A DNA stretch of 8,478 nucleotides from Alkalinema sp. CAN_BIN05 (lineage in GTDB: Bacteria > Cyanobacteriota > Cyanobacteriia > Leptolyngbyales > Leptolyngbyaceae): positions 1-8,478 of the forward strand of contig JAJAYH010000210.1 in assembly GCA_026786325.1 (NCBI GenBank), in the 5' to 3' direction. Every line of letters begins with the position of its first letter. Positions within the stretch are counted from its first letter, which is position 1. Shown in pieces: positions 5,154 to 8,478 of this stretch. The notes below the pieces were generated by a model. It was not told the origin of the DNA and did no database searches. It saw only the letters and a program-made list of their open reading frames with translations. The position numbers and the translations under genes were made by a program.

Positions 5154-5915
5154 ATGGCACTTTGGGTTGCTGATGTGGATGCGATTGAGTTGTGGCCAAA
5201 TGCGACGGAAGACGATCTCCAGATGGTCATTCGATCGGTCTACAAGCAGGTATTAGGGAATGCCCATGTGATGGAGAGCCAGCGCCTGATTAGTGCTGAA
5301 TCTCTGTTGCGCAATAGAGACATTACGGTGCGTGGATTTGTACGGATAGTTGCTCAGTCTGACCTGTACCGATCGTTATTTTTCGAGTCCTCTTCGTCCT
5401 ATCGCTTTGTTGAACTCAACTGTAAACATCTTTTAGGTCGTGCACCTGATGATCAAGCTGAGATCTCGACTCATGTGCGCACTTACAACAGCAGCGGCTA
5501 CAGTGCTGAAATTGACTCATATGTTGACAGTGCTGAATATGCGAACTGCTTTGGTGAGAACCGAGTTCCCTTTGTCCGAGGCACTCAAAGCCAACCCGGT
5601 CAAAAGAATGTCGGCTTCAACCGTGCATTTGCACTGATGCGCGGCACAGCGTCCCACAGTGGCGGTCAATCCGCTCAGCTAATTTCTGATGTCGCGGGCA
5701 ACCGTCCAACAAAAATTAAGGCACTGTCCACTAGCGGCGGGGCTTACACTAGCCGAGCAAAGCGCTTCCGCATTACGGCTTCAAAAGCCGCAGGCAAGGG
5801 CAATATGAATGTCCGAAGTCTGTCTGTGGATGTGAACTACTCCCAACTGTCTGCACGGATTCAAACCATTCAAAAATCAGGCGGCAAGATTCTTAGTGTT
5901 ACTGAAACAATCTAA
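5154..5915 (+). CDS. Phycobilisome rod linker polypeptide (PBS linker domain plus CpcD domain)
   Basis: A 253-residue linker. The N-terminal PBS linker domain spans about residues 15-145, with VIRSVYKQVLGNAHVMESQR, ESLLRNRDITVRGFVR, the signature ELNCKHLLGRAP (87-98) and AEIDSYVDSAEY (118-129). A basic hinge follows, then a CpcD-type domain at about 203-250 (KRFRITAS to KSGGKILSVT). This domain order is that of rod linkers of the CpcC, PecC and CpeC/D group, which stack hexamers into rods; CpcG rod-core linkers lack the CpcD domain. The NAHVMES and LYRSLFFESSSSYRF stretches seem closer to phycoerythrin or phycoerythrocyanin linkers than to CpcC, but this is from memory. It is shorter than usual (about 270-290) and lacks the common SRLG-type N-terminal lead. 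C90 replaces the phenylalanine usual in ELNFKHLLGRAP. GAGGA lies 8 nt before the ATG. It is alone, with no rod pigment gene beside it, and ends before a strong terminator. Confidence 0.92.
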   Translation: MALWVADVDAIELWPNATEDDLQMVIRSVYKQVLGNAHVMESQRLISAESLLRNRDITVRGFVRIVAQSDLYRSLFFESSSSYRFVELNCKHLLGRAPDDQAEISTHVRTYNSSGYSAEIDSYVDSAEYANCFGENRVPFVRGTQSQPGQKNVGFNRAFALMRGTASHSGGQSAQLISDVAGNRPTKIKALSTSGGAYTSRAKRFRITASKAAGKGNMNVRSLSVDVNYSQLSARIQTIQKSGGKILSVTETI

Positions 5916-5950
5916 ATCTGGCTAAGTCTGACTGAATTTGGCATATCACG

Positions 5951-5996
5951 AAAAACGAGTCTATCTTGTCTTAAATGGCTGAGTAGACTCGTTTTT
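5951..5996. terminator. Bidirectional intrinsic terminator between the rod linker gene and hisD
   Basis: AAAAACGAGTCTA (5951-5963) and TAGACTCGTTTTT (5984-5996) form a perfect 13-bp stem with a 20-nt loop. Both strands end in T5, so it can stop the linker transcript (stop at 5915) and the convergent hisD transcript (stop at 6030). Confidence 0.9.
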
Positions 5997-6000
5997 GTTG

Positions 6001-6033
6001 CTTGATTAGCTTGTTGATTAACTTGTTGATTAT
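6001..6033. repeat. Short imperfect tandem repeat at the hisD 3' end
   Basis: Two adjacent 12-nt units, CTTGTTGATTAA (6010-6021) and CTTGTTGATTAT (6022-6033), are preceded by a 9-nt degenerate copy CTTGATTAG (6001-6009). The array covers the hisD stop codon and the start of its 3' untranslated region; it probably arose by replication slippage. Confidence 0.7.
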
Positions 6034-7331
6034 GGCGACTGGGTTCGCAGGGTCACTGAGGCTCCGTGAGAAGGAAGTCCTTCGGCTGCAGCGAGTGTGT
6101 CTATTGCTTTTGCGACAGATTCTAGGGCTGGCTGCGTGTATTGAATCAAGCTGGAATGCTTCAAAAAGGTCTCTACTCCTAACGGTGATGCATAGCGAGC
6201 CGAGCCGGAGGTTGGTAAAGTGTGATTTGGACCTGCGAGATAATCTCCCACAGCTTCCGGTGTGGCATGACCCAAGAAAATTGCGCCTGCGTGACGAATT
6301 CTCGGTAACAACGCCCATGGATCTTCGACTTCTAGCTCTAAATGTTCTGTTGCGAACTCATTAGAAAGCTCGGCAGCTTGTTCTAGTGTTTCGACGACGA
6401 TAATGATGCCAAAGTTGGCGATCGATTTTTCCGTTAAAACTCGTCGAGGATGGTCCACTAGTTGGGCTTGGACTTGCTGTGCAACTTTCTCCGCAAGACT
6501 CGCATCCGTCGTAATTAAAACAGCCGCTGCCATGGGATCGTGTTCGGCTTGAGCCAATAGGTCTGCTGCAACATGTTCCGGATTTGCGCTTGAATCGGCA
6601 ATAATCAGAATTTCTGATGGACCCGCCAAAGAGTCGATGCCCACGGTGCCATAGACCAATTTTTTGGCCAGCATCACGTAGATATTTCCGGGACCGCTAA
6701 TCACATCAACCTTTGGAATCGTTTCAGTTCCATAAGCCAACGCGCCGATCGCCTGCGCCCCGCCTACCCGATAAATTTCCTTGATCCCCGCCTCTTGAGC
6801 TGCCACTAAAACGGCTGGATTAATGCCGCCTTCACTGTTGGGTGGTGTCACCATGACAATCCGATCGACCCCGGCGACCAGTGCCGGAATCGCATTCATC
6901 AGCACCGTACTCGGATAGACCGCCCGTCCGCCTGGGATATAGATACCAGCCCGATCGACAGGTGTGTAACGTTTTCCCAAGACCACGCCTTGGTCGGCAA
7001 AGTGAACCCAGCTTTTTGGGATGTTCATCCGGTGAAAGGTTTCAATTTTTTGTTTAGCGAGGCGAATTGCCTCTAGCAAGTCATGATCCACCCGTTGATA
7101 GGCCGCATCTAACTCCGCCGGGGTAACTAGAAGACTTTGGCCTGTTTCAAAGCGCTGACCGTCAAATTCAGCGGTGTAGTCCAGTAACGCCCGATCGCCC
7201 AAACGCTTAATGGATTGCAAAATCTCACGAACTGTGGACTCTTTATTGAAGACTTGTTCATCCTGGGTCCGATCGCAGATCCTGCGTAATTCGGCTTGGG
7301 CTTCAGTCCACTCGGTGATAATTCGCAGCAT
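6030..7331 (-). CDS. hisD: Histidinol dehydrogenase HisD
   Basis: A 433-residue protein of normal family length that catalyses the last two steps of histidine synthesis, oxidising L-histidinol to histidine with two NAD+. The zinc ligands are in place: Q261 and H264 (QAEHDP), D363 (VGDYLAGPNH) and H422 (PSHGASVTLR). So are the catalytic E329-H330 (ATEHLEL) and H370. The nucleotide-side motifs GGAQAIGALAYGT (190-202), DVISGPGN (209-216) and AGPSEILIIAD (236-246) are intact. The ATG at 7331 fits the family N-terminus, although no clear Shine-Dalgarno precedes it. It stands alone, not in a his operon, as is usual in cyanobacteria. It is divergent from rpsT (132-nt gap) and convergent with the rod linker gene. 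Confidence 0.98.
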   Translation of the reverse strand: MLRIITEWTEAQAELRRICDRTQDEQVFNKESTVREILQSIKRLGDRALLDYTAEFDGQRFETGQSLLVTPAELDAAYQRVDHDLLEAIRLAKQKIETFHRMNIPKSWVHFADQGVVLGKRYTPVDRAGIYIPGGRAVYPSTVLMNAIPALVAGVDRIVMVTPPNSEGGINPAVLVAAQEAGIKEIYRVGGAQAIGALAYGTETIPKVDVISGPGNIYVMLAKKLVYGTVGIDSLAGPSEILIIADSSANPEHVAADLLAQAEHDPMAAAVLITTDASLAEKVAQQVQAQLVDHPRRVLTEKSIANFGIIIVVETLEQAAELSNEFATEHLELEVEDPWALLPRIRHAGAIFLGHATPEAVGDYLAGPNHTLPTSGSARYASPLGVETFLKHSSLIQYTQPALESVAKAIDTLAAAEGLPSHGASVTLRTQSP

Positions 7332-7404
7332 GGAGGGTAGGGGAAGTGAGTTCGTCCTAATAGCTTAACTGGATTTTCGTAAATCATGTTCTATGAACAA
7401 GAGG

Positions 7405-7413
7405 TGCTACACT
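7405..7413 (+). promoter_or_regulatory. Candidate extended -10 promoter for rpsT
   Basis: TGCTACACT (7405-7413) matches an extended -10 element (TG, one base, TACACT), about 50 nt before the rpsT start. No good -35 box is visible, as is common with extended -10 promoters. Confidence 0.35.
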
Positions 7414-7463
7414 GATAAGCCGGGAAAACCGTTAAATATTCGTCGTTATCTTCGAGAGCTGCC

Positions 7464-7754
7464 GTGCCTAATATTAAGTCTTCTGTCAAACGGGTTGAAA
7501 TTGCTGAGCGCAATCGCGTCCGCAATAAAAACTATTCTTCTGCAATGAAGACATTGGTCAAAAAATGTATGGTCGCAGTAGACAAATATGCTGCCGCACC
7601 TTCTGATGAAGTGCTGAAAGAAATCACTGCGTCCATGTCGGCTGCAACCAGCAAAATCGACAAGGCTGTGAAATGTGGAGTCATCCATCGCAACAATGCA
7701 GCGCGTAAAAAGTCCAATTTGGCAAATGCGATTAAGAAAGCGACGGCCAAGTAA
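7464..7754 (+). CDS. rpsT: 30S ribosomal protein S20
   Basis: A 96-residue basic protein beginning MPNIKSSVKRVEIAERNRVRN, with the S20 hallmarks NKNYSSAMKTLVKK and the C-terminal HRNNAARKKSNLANAIKK. It binds 16S rRNA early in assembly of the small ribosomal subunit. The start is GTG at 7464; no upstream ATG is in frame, and this start yields the conserved N-terminus exactly. Only a weak GAGAG precedes it. It is divergent from hisD, and a tatD-family gene follows after 27 nt on the same strand, so the two are probably cotranscribed. S20 beside a TatD-family gene is an arrangement I associate with cyanobacteria, where RNA polymerase beta-subunit genes can follow. Confidence 0.97.
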   Translation: MPNIKSSVKRVEIAERNRVRNKNYSSAMKTLVKKCMVAVDKYAAAPSDEVLKEITASMSAATSKIDKAVKCGVIHRNNAARKKSNLANAIKKATAK

Positions 7755-7781
7755 CTCCGCGTTCAAATTCAGGTGATAGGG

Positions 7782-8478
7782 ATGAATTTGCCAATGCAAC
7801 TCATTGACACTCACGTCCACATAAATTTTGAAACGTTTGAGCCAGATCTAGATGCTGTAGCAGCCCGTTGGCGGGAGGCTGGTGTTGTCAGACTGGTTCA
7901 TTCGTGCGTCGAGCCGTCAGAGTTTGGCCGAATTCAAGCAATTGCCGATCGTTTCCCTGAGGTTGCCTTTGCGGTGGGACTACATCCATTGGATGTATCA
8001 ACCCTCTGGACTGATACGCTGGCTGAAGAAATTAAATCCTTGGCTCAGTCTGATGTTCGCGTTGTGGCGATCGGAGAAACCGGGCTTGATTTGTTTAAAG
8101 CGGATAATCCAGATCAGCAAATCGTCGCCTTAAATTCACAGCTCGAAATTGCCGCTGAGCTAGATCTTCCCGTGATTATTCATTGTCGAGACGCAGCCGT
8201 TCAAATGGCTGATTGTCTCCGACAGTTTAAGAATCGAGGCCGATCGGTGCGGGGCGTAATGCACTGTTGGGGTGGCACTCCAGAAGAAACCAGTTGGTTT
8301 CTTAATCTGGGGATGTACATCAGTTTCAGTGGAACTGTGACTTTTAAAAAAGCAGAGCAAATCCATGCTTCTGCCCAAATGGTGCCTTTGGATAGATTGT
8401 TGATCGAAACGGATTGTCCGTTTTTATCGCCTGTTCCGAAACGCGGTGAGAAACGAAATGAACCGTCCTATGTTAAGC
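7782..8478 (+). CDS. tatD: TatD-family metal-dependent hydrolase (partial, runs off right edge)
   Basis: 232 codons are open to the window edge with no stop, so the C-terminal part (about 25-35 residues by family length) is missing. The metal-binding set of the TatD amidohydrolase-fold family is complete: HVH at residues 11-13, E99 in GETGLD, H134 in IIHCRDA, H161 in MHCWGG and D211 in LLIETDCPFLSP. Family members are 3'-5' deoxyribonucleases or hydrolases active in DNA repair and RNA turnover; the exact substrate is not readable from sequence. The ATG at 7782 has AGGTG seven nt upstream. An in-frame ATG at 7794 (residue 5) is also possible, with TAGGG about 12 nt before it. The gene lies 27 nt after rpsT and is probably in the same operon. 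Confidence 0.93.
   Translation, partial: MNLPMQLIDTHVHINFETFEPDLDAVAARWREAGVVRLVHSCVEPSEFGRIQAIADRFPEVAFAVGLHPLDVSTLWTDTLAEEIKSLAQSDVRVVAIGETGLDLFKADNPDQQIVALNSQLEIAAELDLPVIIHCRDAAVQMADCLRQFKNRGRSVRGVMHCWGGTPEETSWFLNLGMYISFSGTVTFKKAEQIHASAQMVPLDRLLIETDCPFLSPVPKRGEKRNEPSYVK

Noticed and set aside
5971..6364. Minus-strand 115-codon and plus-strand 120-codon ORFs at the 3' end of hisD
   Set aside because: Both overlap the conserved hisD C-terminal coding sequence in other frames and resemble no protein family.
7387..7399. TGTTC, 3-nt gap, GAACA palindrome between hisD and rpsT as an operator
   Set aside because: It does not match the cyanobacterial LexA or NtcA consensus and the arms are only 5 bp, so chance is a sufficient explanation.
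7446..7820. 124-codon minus-strand ORF covering rpsT
   Set aside because: It is antisense to a fully conserved S20 gene and has no recognisable features.
1..8478. CRISPR array, insertion sequence, phage or defence module
   Set aside because: No regularly spaced repeats, transposase motifs, terminal inverted repeats or defence-gene domains were seen on either strand.

Overview
The window is chromosomal DNA from a cyanobacterium. An allophycocyanin operon (apcA-apcB-apcC), a phycobilisome rod-type linker gene, cyanobacterial-type housekeeping genes and heavy over-use of CGATCG, the core of the cyanobacterial HIP1 repeat, all point there. I count about 25 CGATCG by eye, against about 2 expected by chance. 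There are no insertion sequences, phage genes, CRISPR arrays or toxin/defence modules, so this looks like core rather than accessory genome. The species cannot be named from this stretch.

Layout, left half. A membrane-protein gene of probable DUF4079 type runs off the left edge on the minus strand. It is divergent from a plus-strand pair: a DEDDy 3'-5' exonuclease and an M48 zinc metalloprotease. The protease ORF runs 22 nt into a tRNA-Leu(CAA) gene, whose probable promoter also lies inside the ORF. A small basic 55-codon ORF of unknown function follows the tRNA and ends inside an intrinsic terminator. Next, on the minus strand, is the phycobilisome core operon apcA-apcB-apcC. It has a strong intrinsic terminator after apcC, a possible attenuating or stabilising hairpin between apcB and apcC, and a candidate promoter about 210 nt upstream of apcA. 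apcE is not adjacent. tRNA-Thr(UGT) lies upstream of apcA, also on the minus strand.

Layout, right half. On the plus strand come fabG (3-oxoacyl-ACP reductase) and a solitary rod-linker gene carrying a PBS linker domain and a CpcD domain. A perfect 13-bp-stem bidirectional terminator separates the linker gene from the convergent hisD (histidinol dehydrogenase). hisD is divergent from rpsT (ribosomal protein S20), which is followed after 27 nt by a tatD-family hydrolase running off the right edge.

Functional picture. Two loci serve light harvesting: the core subunits with their small core linker, and one rod linker away from any rod operon. The rest is housekeeping: fatty-acid synthesis, histidine synthesis, translation and nucleic-acid or protein turnover. 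I found no undescribed multi-gene system. The points most worth a second look are the protease/tRNA overlap with its small downstream ORF, the orphan linker, and the non-coding structure of the apc operon.
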